In this document: piece by piece, positions 36,831 to 46,345 of the stretch | How the letters are laid out: the number at the start of each line of letters is the position of its first letter | Position numbering within the stretch: the stretch's first letter is position 1 | Assembly (NCBI GenBank): GCA_947462335.1 | Contig: OX381707.1 | Location: 80,314,610 to 80,378,609 of the forward strand | Direction: 5' to 3' | DNA: 64,000 nt | From: Harmothoe impar | Lineage: Eukaryota; Annelida; Polychaeta; Phyllodocida; Polynoidae | Program-made: the position numbers and the translations under genes | The notes under the pieces: generated by a model | Databases searched by the model: none | Seen by the model: the letters and a program-made list of their open reading frames with translations, nothing else | What the model was told of the DNA's origin: nothing

Positions 36831-38029
36831 CAAATTTCTGATTCAGACCCACATCCTGATCTCAGACCGTGCTACCTGAGCACAAATGTCCTTGCTGAAA
36901 AAATAGACAAAGGTGAACGAGTTTCAGACTTGTTGACCCTCGGGCCGCATTTCACTCAGTTTAAGGCCTTGTGAAATACAGCCAAAGGTCAACTTGTGAA
37001 ATAACCCAGTCAACAGACTTTTTGATTATTTTTTTATGATTTTCGATTGAATCTACCAAAATAATGATAGGGGAATTCTAAAATAGGTCCGTGAAAAACT
37101 ACTGTGGGTTATTTCACAGGGGGTGTTAAATAAGGCACTCTTTGGTTAAATCAATGGGGCTGCCGTATTTGATAGAAAATGAAGATGAGGAAGTGACCAA
37201 AGAAAGAGTCAATTGCTGTTGCTGTATATTTCTAGGTTTGCTATAGTCTCCAGAGCAAACTCTAGCAAATCATACACTTCTTAGCAGTGGTTCCTGGAGC
37301 CAGAGTCTGCCGTGTACCATCGCTACGTCGGCCGTCATTGGCAACGGTGGGACGTACGGGCACCGCGATTGGTCAGTGCCCCCCCCACAGGCATAGTGCT
37401 GCAGCATTGAAGGCTAATTAGCTGAACACCCATCACCAAAAAAGACTAAAGGTCACTATATACCACTGGAAAGCTCCGATCATGGGCTTTTCAAATATGG
37501 TGAACGTTAAAGAAAAGGTTGCGAGGAATCCAAGATGGCCGCCAAAATCCAAGATGGCCGCCAAAATATCAGAATTCCATCTCCAATGACCTAGATATGG
37601 CTTAATACTTTTTTAACACTGCCTACCCCCCCTAATTTGGACCCAAGGAATCCAATGGTTCTATTGGTTTGTTTCTAAGACAGCTGGTTGCTTAGCAACA
37701 ACTGTTCTAATTGTTTATCTGCCTAGCAACACAGTTTTCCATGGTCCTGGGGTTGATTACAACCATACCTACCCCCCTAAATTGGACCCAAGGAGTCCAA
37801 TGGTTCTATTGCTTTGTTTCTGAGACAGCTGGTTGCTTATTTATCTGCCTAGCAACACATATGTCCATGGTGCTAAGGTTGATTATAATCATACCTACCC
37901 CTTTAAACTGCACCCAAGGAATTCACTGGTAACAACATTATATTTCATGGTCCTGAGGTTCATTATCAACAAGCATTGCAACAACTAAACAGCCTTGGAT
38001 CCAGGTTATTCTGTGGTGTGAGATTGATA

Positions 38030-38575
38030 AAGAAACAAGCTCTGTGGACTCTTCAAGTAGCTCTTGGGACCCCTTTAGCGGCTCTTGGGACTCTGCAAGC
38101 AGTTCCGGGTACCCTCTCAGAGGCTTTGTGGGACCTTCCAGTTGCTCTGGGACCCCTTTGGTGACTCTGGACCCCTTCAGCTGCTCCGGGGACCCTACAT
38201 GTGGCTCTGTGGACCCTTCCAGCTGCTCTGTGACACTCAGGACCCCCATAGTGACTCTGTAGACCCTCCAAGCAGCTCTGGGGACCTTCCCAGAGGCTTT
38301 GGAGGCCCTTCCAGTGACTCTGTGAGCCCCTTCAATAACTCAGTGGACCCCATCAGTGGCTCAGGGGACCACTGCAGTGACTCTCTGGACCCTTTCAGTG
38401 ACTATGGACACCCCTTCAGTGACTCTGTGGACCCTTTCAGTAGCTCTGGGGACCCTTCCAGCTGCTCTGTGGACTCCTTCACTGATGCTGGACAACCCTT
38501 CAGTGACTATGTAGACCCTCTAAGCAGCTCTGGGGACCCTCCCAGAGGCTTTGGACGCCCTTTCTAGTTGCTCTG
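38030..38575. repeat. 24-bp-type minisatellite, left block
   Basis: Units of the form GACCCCTTCAGTGACTCTGTG vary in length but keep multiples of three, so several frames on both strands stay open by chance. Confidence 0.85.
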
Positions 38576-38639
38576 ACTCTAGGAATCCCTTCAGTGACAC
38601 TGTGGACCCCTTCAGTGGGTTTGTGGACCGCGTCAGTGT

Positions 38640-39003
38640 CACAGAAAATCCATAAGTTGAAAGGGTTAGTCAGTGCAGACTATCCTAGGTTTGTCATATG
38701 TGTGTTAATCACAATGACAAAGTTATATTCAAAAATGACTAAGGGGTCAGTCAGTAGTGGCTAACCTAGGTTCATCATTGGTGTGTTGTATTTGTATACC
38801 ACTAGTTGGTGCCACCTGTAAGATACTTTGATGACCACTTAGTGGCTCCCCCCTGGAAATGAAAAGACTCAGGTGGGTTGGTCAGTACTGACCAACCTGA
38901 CAATAATAACTTACTTAGGTTGGTCGTATAGGGAGCCAAAAAATGACTAACTAGGTTAGGTACTAGTGACTGATAGATTGGTCGTATAGGGAGTCTAGGA
39001 ATA
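38640..39003. repeat. Dispersed repeat, GTCAGTAGTGGCTAACC family, copy 1
   Basis: It is near-identical to 63285-63765 over GGGTTAGTCAGT, AAAAATGAC, GGTCAGTCAGTAGTGGCTAA and AGGTTGGTCGTATAGGGAG. It lacks the roughly 105-bp insertion present in the other copy. Confidence 0.85.
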
Positions 39004-39039
39004 TCAGTGTGGGGGCCTCTTCAATAGCTCTAGGGACCC

Positions 39040-40245
39040 TTCAACGACTCTGTTGACCCTTGCAGTAGCTCTCGGGACCCCTTTGGTGACACTGGGGACC
39101 CCTTCAGTGACTCTGTGGACCCCTTCAGTAGCTCTGGGGACTCTTCCAGCTGCTCTGTGGACTCCTTCAGTGACTTTGGGCACCCCTTCAGTGACTCTGT
39201 GGACCCTCCAAGCAGCTTTTAAGGCCCTTCCATTTACTCTTACTCTAGGGACCCCGTCAGTGACTCTGTGGACCCCTTCAGTGACACTGGGGACCCCTTC
39301 AGTGACTCTAGGGACCCTTCCAGTAGCTCTGGGGACTCCTTTAGTGACACTGGGGACCCCTTCAGTGGCTCTGTGGACCATTCCAGTGGGTCTGGGGACC
39401 CCTTCAGTGGCTCTTGGGACCCTTCCAGCAGCTCTAGGGACCCTTCCAGTAGCTCTGCGGACCCCTTTAGTGACACTGGGGACCCCTTCATTGACTCTGT
39501 GGACCGTTCCAATGGGTCTGGGGACCCCTTTAGTGGCTCTGTAGACCGTTCCAGTGATTGGGGACCCCTTCAGTGACTCTGTGGACCATTCCAGTGGGTC
39601 TGGGGACCCCTTCAGTGGCTCTTGGGACCCTTCCAGCAGCTCTTGGGACCCTTCCAGTTGTTCTGGGGACCCCTTTAGTGACACTGGGGACCCCTTCGAT
39701 CAGTGACTCTGTTGACCGTTCCAGTGGGTCTGGGGACCCCTTCAGTGGCTCTTGGGACCCTTCCAGCAGCTCTTGGGACCCTTCCAGTTGTTCTGGGGAC
39801 CCCTTTAGTGACACTGGGGACCCCTTCAGTGACTCTGTTGACCGTTCCAGTGGGTCTGGTGACCCCTTCAGTAGCTCTGGGGACCCCTTTAGTGACACTG
39901 GGGACCCCTTCAGTGACTCTGTGGACCATTCCAGTGGGTCTGGGGACCCCTTCAGTGGCTCTTGGGACCCTTCCAGCAGCTCTTGGGACCCTTCTAGTTG
40001 TTCTGGGGACCTCTTTAGTGACACTGGGGACCCCTTCAGTGACTCTGTTGACCATTCCAGTGGGTCTGGGGACCCCTTCAGTGGGTCTGTGCACCATTCC
40101 AGTGGGTCTGGGGACCCCTTCAGTGGCTCTTGGGACCCCTTCAGTGACTCTCGGGACCCTTCCAGCGGCTCTAGGGACCCTTCCGGTGGCTCCAGGAGGA
40201 CCTCTGTACACTGTGGTGGCTGTGGGTGCATCTTTGCTGATTCTG
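39040..40245. repeat. 24-bp minisatellite, main block
   Basis: About 50 units of GACCCCTTCAGTGACTCTGT / GACCCTTCCAGCAGCTCTTG types, with higher-order copies of about 200 bp (39580-39830 repeats at 39720 and 39920). Long frames read GDPFSDSVD on + and TEGVPRATG-like on -. Confidence 0.92.
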
Positions 40246-40365
40246 TTAACACCTCTGCTAACTCTATGACCACCTCTATCCCTGGAAACACCCAGACGGG
40301 CTCTGGGTATGCATACCCTGGCATTAGTAGATGTCTACAAGCTCTGAAAATCTCTTTGCTGGTAC

Positions 40366-40580
40366 CAAGGAAGACTCCTCCCCTATACCAGAGACAACTG
40401 GATCATCTTCCCCTATACCAAGGATGGCTAGATCATCTTCCCTTATACCAGAGATGGCTAGATCATCTTCCCATATACCAGGGATGACTATCATCTTCCC
40501 CTATACCAGGGATGACTAGATCATCTTCCCCTACATAAGGGACAATTAGATCGTCTTCCCCTATATCAGGGATGACTAGT
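40366..40580. repeat. About 30-bp minisatellite (GATCATCTTCCCCTATACCA)
   Basis: Roughly seven units of GATGACTAGATCATCTTCCC-type sequence follow the main minisatellite inside the long-inverted-repeat element. Confidence 0.85.
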
Positions 40581-42250
40581 ACCTAGGTCGATTGTACCAC
40601 CTCCCTCAGTATCCGGGCTGTAGCTGAAGGGTCCCAAGAGTTATAGAAGCGGTCAACAGAGCCGTTAGAAGGGTCCACAGAGCCGCTGGAAGGGTTCACA
40701 GTGCTGCTGAATGGGTCCACAGAGCTGATGGGAGCCACTGAAAGGGTCCCTAATCAACCAAGTTTTATTACAATAGCAACCCCCCCCCCCACCGTAAGAA
40801 GCTCAAGGGCTCTTGGGGGCCATCCACATGTAGCTAGCTGTTATGTACATACCCCCTAGCTACTAAACAGGTCCACAGAGCAGCTGGAGGGGTCTTCAGA
40901 GTCACTAAAGGGTCCCAGATCAACTGGAAGGTCCCACAAAGCCCCTTAGAGGGTCCCCAGAACTGCTTGCAGGGTCCCAAGAGCTGCTAAAGGGGTCCCA
41001 AGAGCTACTTGAAGAGTCCACAGAGCTTGCTTCTTTATCAACCTTAAACCATAGAAAAGCCTGGATCAAAGTTGTTAAGTTGTTACCATGCTTGTTGGTA
41101 ATGAACCATGGAAATATGTTTTGGTAGGGAGATAAACAATAATAACAGTCGTTGCTAGGCAACTAGCTGTGTTAGCAGCAAACCAATTGAACCATTGAAT
41201 TCCTTGGGTGCAGTTTAAAGGGGTAGGTATGATTATTATCAACCTTAGCACCATGGACATATGTGTTGCTAGGCAGATAAACAGTTAGAATAGCTGTTGC
41301 TAAGCAACCAGCTACCTCAGAAACAAAGCAATAGAACCATTGAACTCCTTGGGTCCAATTTAGGGGGGGGGGGGGTAGGTATGGTTGTAATCAACCTCAG
41401 GACCATGGAAAACTGTGTTGCTAGGCAGATAAACAATTAGAACAGTTGTTGCTAAGCAACCAGCTGTCTTAGAAACAAAGCAATAGAACCATTGGATTCC
41501 TTGGGTCCAAATTAGGGGGGGTAGGCAGTGTTAAAAAAGTATTCTAAGCCATATCTAGGTCATTAGAGATGGAATTCTGATATTTTGGCGGCCATCTTGG
41601 ATTTTGGCGGCCATCTTGGATTCCTCGCAACCTTTTCTTTTACGCTCGCCAAATCTGAAAAGCCCATGATCAGAGCTTTCCAGTGGTATATAGTGACCTT
41701 TAGTCTTTTTTGGTGATGGGTGTCGCCAGAAATAATGCTCCTAGCTCTCCAATGCTGCAGCACTAGTATGAAATCGTGCTTGTGGGAATTCACTGTACAG
41801 CAGACTCTGGCTCCAGGAACGACCGTCAGGGAAAAGTGTATGATTTGTCGGAGTTTGCTCTGGAGACTAAGGCTTGCTATTGATGCAAGTACTAATGTCC
41901 AAGATTACCTGACCAGTTCCCGCAGCTGAGCTAAAAAAGGCAGCTTTGTCTACTGCTCCTCAGTCTAGTGCTATTACTGTAATACCAAATCAAACCCTCA
42001 TGTTCTGAATCAATACACATTATCCTTTTGATAATACCGACCTTAAGTATGTTCTTCTTTTTAAACTGATGCAATATGTAGATAATAATTATGAATAGTA
42101 CCAAAGCTGAGGAATGACTATGAATACATATAATCTTAAGATACCGAGCAGAATTAGCCACACTTAGACTGGATGTTCAAAGGCCAGGACAATCCGGGAC
42201 TTTCTCCAATGCAGGTACATTAGCCCACAGGGGAAATTCTATCAGCGAGG

Positions 42251-42350
42251 GGAGAAACCCCCTTGGAGGGGCAGACCTTGTCTTTCCCAGCACTCCTTAT
42301 CTCCAGGGATAAGGGCCGCCGCCGCTCCACACCTCCAAGGGGGTTTCTTC
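42251..42350. repeat. Inverted repeat GAAACCCCCTTGGAGG
   Basis: GGAGAAACCCCCTTGGAGG and CCTCCAAGGGGGTTTC bracket a GC-rich 65-bp loop. A related CGGGAGAAACCCCC-like piece occurs at 42617. Confidence 0.7.
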
Positions 42351-42755
42351 GAGTGCTGTATCTAATCCAGGTGGGGAAGTGAGAGAGGGGTGAAGGGGGA
42401 GGGAAACCACATATAAATATACCTTATTTCGGCTATATTTTGTCATTTAAATCATTATATTTCACGAAATACACAACTGTTATATAAGCCCACTTACATA
42501 TACCTAGCTAGCTGTATCATCTACCGGTATACAGGTAAAACTTTTTCCGCAAATAATGGTTAGATATCAGCAAATTGGATTTTCTGAATAACATGTATAC
42601 ATATAAACCCCTAGTCATGGGGAGAAACCCCCTCATTCTCCTTTCTCCCTGCACAGTATTAATGTCAGGATTTCTCCAACCTGGTTCAGTGGTCTTTGTG
42701 GTTGTTTCATCAATGCTGTAGCTCAGACCGGGTGTTCAGTGCTCTTAGTGGCGGT

Positions 42756-43163
42756 TCATTTCTGCGCTTCTGCCTTAATTCGCCGCTGATGGTTTTCTGC
42801 AGCAGCCACAGAGGATCTCCTTAAATGCTGTCCTGAACTGTCTGCAAACAACAAGTAACATATAGACAACAAAGTTAACTTTCACTTTACCCCCATGAAG
42901 TAACTTTAATGCTTTTTTACGTATACAGGATTTGTTTAAGTTCCGTATTTTCCCGACAGATTGAAATCGAAAGTCCCTGTATTTCGTTGAAACCCTTTAT
43001 AAGGGTTGAGAAGAAATACGGGGCCTTGAGATTTCAATCTGGAGGGGAAATACGGAACTTAAACTGATCCTGTGTTTATTTTTAAATGTATCTGTTACAT
43101 AATAACAGAGAAAAAGACATTTTATTAACCTGCATCGTCTCCAACCTTGTCCTGATCCGCCAT
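42756..43163 (-). CDS. Possible two-exon small gene (39 codons)
   Basis: Exon 1 is 43163-43130 (MADQDKVGDDA plus one base) and exon 2 is 42841-42756 (acceptor TTGTTTGCAG, ending AEAQK then TGA). Phases match (1 to 1), and the combined 120 nt is open. The start context (GTCATGGCGG) resembles a YY1-type housekeeping first exon. The charged C-terminus (AAENHQRRIKAEAQK) could form a helix. I do not recognise the product. The donor GCAG|GTTAAT is weak, so this may be chance or a pseudogene fragment. Confidence 0.35.
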
Positions 43164-44117
43164 GACACCTTGCTCGGCACTCACTTCCCGCTATTGCGAC
43201 TGAGTGATTTGGTTTCACGGAAAAAATAGCCCCCCCTTCATCATCTATATCGTCTTTATGTATACAAATTAGGCCTGCTTTTCGATTTTAGTAGGTTAAT
43301 TTCTTCAAAAAGAAGACGATAAGAGTATAAATTGCCCTAAATCGCCGAAAGATATATTGTCGCCCGAAAAATTATTGCCCTCATTCTCCGAGCAGAGGTT
43401 TAGTAGTAGAACGTTGCAAAGTATATGATTGGAGACCGGGACACTTTTCACTTGTGACATTTTTTACGATACAATTTTTCGCCGATCTGTCCATTTTAAG
43501 ACCCTCAACCAAATTCTCTGGGGGGTTAAGGCCTAATTCATCTATCGTACGTGTAAATATAGGATGTTTTATAGTGCTTAGGCTTTGTTTCCATCAGAAA
43601 GAATGTATTTTAAAGGGTATCGCTACCTGTTCGATGATCTAGATATTCTATTGATATTTGCATATAACTTAGTATAATATTAGTTCAATACATTAGGAAC
43701 TAGAAAAAGTAAAGAAAATGGCATGGTACAGTGCTCAATTCTATGGGAAAGCCACTTGAAAAAGCTAGTTCTTAACTAAGCTAAAAGAGCATTTTTATTT
43801 TGTGGTCAGATAACCATGTTCTTCTATTGTTATCTTTGAATCACTTCGGATTAGATTAGTTGGCAGAATAATCAAATAGAAAATGGGAAAAAAATTACAT
43901 GTTGTGGTGCTCATTTTTCTGTAATGCCCATTTAAAGAAAAAATACTTCCTTTGTGAGGCAATCTAGCCCTATAGCCCATGCTATGGACATTGCTGCTTA
44001 AATACTCTCTATGTGAAAATTAGACTATAATGCAAGATTCCTTCCGCCTTTATTTTATCCCCCCCCCCCCCGCCCAAAAAAAAGAAAAGAATAGTTATAC
44101 CTTTTTTTTTAGAAAAG

Positions 44118-44192
44118 GTCATGGCACCTTCTGGGATAGAACTCCTGATCCTCTGATTGTAAAGCAGGCATCATAACCACTACACTACAGAT
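44118..44192 (-). tRNA. tRNA-Val-like sequence (anticodon loop TTTACAA), probably degenerate
   Basis: On the - strand, GTAGTGTAGTGGTTATGATG (A-box-like), loop TTTACAA (anticodon UAC) with stem CCTGC/GCAGA-like partners, then GGAGTTCTATCCC in B-box position. The T-arm and acceptor pairing are imperfect, so it is more likely a tRNA-derived SINE part or pseudogene than a working tRNA. Confidence 0.35.
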
Positions 44193-44404
44193 TCTGGTGG
44201 TGATCTGAAGAACTGTTGTGCTATTATTCCATACATCTCTTATTGACATATGCCACAAGAGGGCAGCACTAGCTTCATAGTACAATGTCGTTTCTCTGAC
44301 ATCCACAGGGCTCCAGCACCTGCTTTTGTAGTGATACCCTTTAATCACTGAACGAAGTCTATGAAAATATCCTCCCAAAACGTTATGCAACGTTGTAGTA
44401 GATT

Positions 44405-44472
44405 CGTCCGGGAATCGAACCCGGGCCGCTGCGGTGGCAAGCGAGAGCGCTAACCACCAGACCATCTCGGAC
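44405..44472 (-). tRNA. tRNA-like sequence with perfect B box (Gly-like GCC)
   Basis: On the - strand, GTCCGAGATGG, then CTGGTGGTTAGCGC (A-box/D-arm region), TTGCCAC (anticodon loop GCC) and GGGTTCGATTCCC (perfect B box). The acceptor and T-stem overlap (CCCGGAC) and the anticodon stem pairs poorly, so a tRNA-derived SINE head is likely. It lies 210 bases from the Val-like sequence, in the same orientation. Confidence 0.45.
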
Positions 44473-44709
44473 AGACTGGAATTGGGAGGTTCAGTTGGGG
44501 ATTTTTACCCGCTGACCTTTGGTATCCTTGCGCCAAACCAAAAGTGAAGTTTTCGCGAAATACGGAGGTTTGAGGAAATACGGGGGCTGGTTATTCAAAA
44601 TAGTAGGTATGCAGGGAAGGACAAAAATGTAATAGTCAAAGTGGTAGATATCAAACTCAAAGTTTGTCACACATACATATATTTATACATATATATATAT
44701 ATATAACTA

Positions 44710-44930
44710 TACCGTAAATTCTCGCGTAGAAGCCGCGGCTTGTACGCGAGCCAGACTCAGCTTTCTTTTGATACCAAACATGCCTATATAGGGTGCGGCT
44801 TATACAAGAGTTTTATCAGTATACTACAGTACCAAAATCGCAATATTCAGACCCCCTCTGCGGCTTATATAATTTGTCAGAGTTAGGGGTGCGGCTTATA
44901 CGCGAGTTAGGCTTATACGCGAGAATTTAT

Positions 44931-44934
<4 letters not shown>
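44710..44934. mobile_element. MITE, TACCGTAAATTCTCGCG ends, copy A
   Basis: TACCGTAAATTCTCGCGTA is mirrored by TACGCGAGAATTTATGGTA. Internal GCGGCTTATAC motifs occur four times. Copy B is at 58760-58974 with the same internal ACCAAACATGCCTATATAGG. Confidence 0.85.
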
Positions 44935-44987
<53 letters not shown>

Positions 44988-44990
44988 GTG
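44935..44990. repeat. TA microsatellite at the MITE edge
   Basis: Pure TATATA tract directly abutting the right end of the MITE. Confidence 0.9.
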
Positions 44991-45097
44991 TGTATCCTAA
45001 CATCAGAAATTATTAAAGTTAAACCAGATGTTACCCCCTTCCCCCTGTATGGAGTTCAATTTGTCTAAACGTTAGCACAAGGACATGCACACCAGGT

Positions 45098-45770
45098 TCC
45101 AATACAAATATGCACCTTGTGCATAGTGTTCAAATACGAATGGGCACCCTGTGCATGGTGTTCAAATACTAATGGGCACCCTGTGCATTGTTCCAATACA
45201 GATGTGCACCCTGTGCATGGTCTTCAAATACGAATGGGCACCCTGTGCATTGTTTCATTACGAATGTGCACCCTGTGCATGGTCTTCAAATACAAATAGG
45301 CACCCTGTGCATTGTGTACCAATACAAATGTGCACCCTGTGCACTGTGTTCCGATACAAATGTGCACCCTGTGCATGGTGTTCTAATACGAATGTGCACC
45401 CTGTGCATTGTTCCAATACAAATGTGCACCCTGTGCATTGTTTCATTACGAATGTGCACCCTGTGCATGGTCTTTAAATACAAATAGGCACCCTGTGCAT
45501 TGTGTACCAATACAAATGTGCACCCTGTGCACTGTGTTCCGATACAAATGTGCACCCTGTGCATGGTGTTCTAATACGAATGTGCACCCTGTGCATTGTT
45601 CCAATACAAATGTGCACCCTGTGCACTGTGTTCCGATACAAATGGGCACCCTGTGTATAGTGTTCCAATAAAATGGGCACCCTGTGCATTGTGTTCTAAT
45701 ATGAATGTGCACCCTGTGCATTATTCCAATACAGATGTGCATGGTGTGCATGTGTTCTGATACAAATCTT
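45098..45770. repeat. 33-bp minisatellite (TGCACCCTGTGCATGGTGTT)
   Basis: About 20 units of AATACAAATGTGCACCCTGT / GCATTGTGTTCC. The internal block 45280-45420 is repeated at 45460-45600. The period is a multiple of three, so many false frames appear. Confidence 0.92.
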
Positions 45771-45878
45771 TGGAACCTACCGTACACATGCTTGTGCTAA
45801 GGGTTAGGCAAATTAAACTCCATACCCCTATTTAGTATAACATACTACTCCCATTAAGTATCAGGATAAACAATGACG

Positions 45879-46124
45879 TTAGGGAGTGTTCATATATTAA
45901 TTACAGGGGGGTTGGCGAGATTTCGCGCGGAGGGGCGACATTTTTTACTCCCCCCCTCTCAAGAGCGCATGGAACTATACTATAGTAAGGCGCGGGCTTT
46001 TTTGCGCCCCCCCTCAAGAGGGGTCAGAATTTTTTACGCCCCCCCCCCCTCAGGAGGGGTTGGAAATTTTTATGCCCCCCCCCAAACCCAACAGCCCACC
46101 TGTAACTAATAAATGAACACTCAC
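45879..46124. mobile_element. MITE overlapping the 3' end of the GPCR coding region
   Basis: GGGAGTGTTCATATATTAAT at the left is mirrored by ATTAGTTACAGG...GAGTGTTCATTTATTAG at the right. The body has CCCCCCTCAAGAGGGG repeats. The right terminus (…AACACTCACTTA) supplies the GPCR stop codon. Confidence 0.7.
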
Positions 46125-46345
46125 TTATTACACAGAACCAGTGTAACTAACCTTGATATCACGCCGTACACAATGACATTGGTACAGCTGTTTAGACCAT
46201 ACAACAATGCAGTATTGGAACTAAGTGCATTAGTCTCCGTAAAATGAGTTTCCAAGATCCCATAGTAGTGTAGGATCCGTACTAGAGTGTTGGGCGTCAT
46301 GGTGATGATATAGACAGCAACCAAAGTAATCAAGATATAGCTCAG
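46121..46345 (-). CDS. GPCR exon 9: TM6, TM7 and short tail
   Basis: This terminal exon (residues 376-449) follows a CTCGTTACAG acceptor. TM6 has P393, and TM7 ends N431-V-I-V-Y435. Only 14 residues follow before TGA. The stop is formed inside AAGTGAGTG, where a MITE terminus begins and which also contains a possible splice donor, so the ancestral tail may be longer. Confidence 0.82.
   Translation of the reverse strand: MSYILITLVAVYIITMTPNTLVRILHYYGILETHFTETNALSSNTALLYGLNSCTNVIVYGVISRLVTLVLCNK

Larger units (their letters stand above)
37240..41880. mobile_element. Long-inverted-repeat element (about 4.6 kb, arms about 0.95 kb)
   Basis: 37240-38155 and 40910-41880 are inverted copies: AGTCTCCAGAGCAAACTC, CAAGATGGCCGCC doublets, CCTAGCAACAC and TTGATTATAATCATACCTAC all recur on the opposite strand. 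Each arm contains internal direct duplications of a roughly 200-bp block. The core is a minisatellite, with an unrelated dispersed repeat at 38640-39003. No transposase was recognised. Confidence 0.8.

Noticed and set aside
38044..40487. Ser/Asp-rich frames (GDPFSDSVD, up to 309 codons) and opposite-strand frames
   Set aside because: 24-bp minisatellite units keep frames open on both strands at once; no start context, splice signal or non-repeat domain supports a protein.
45117..45787. Cys/His-rich repeated frames on both strands
   Set aside because: 33-bp minisatellite artefact; several overlapping frames are equally open.
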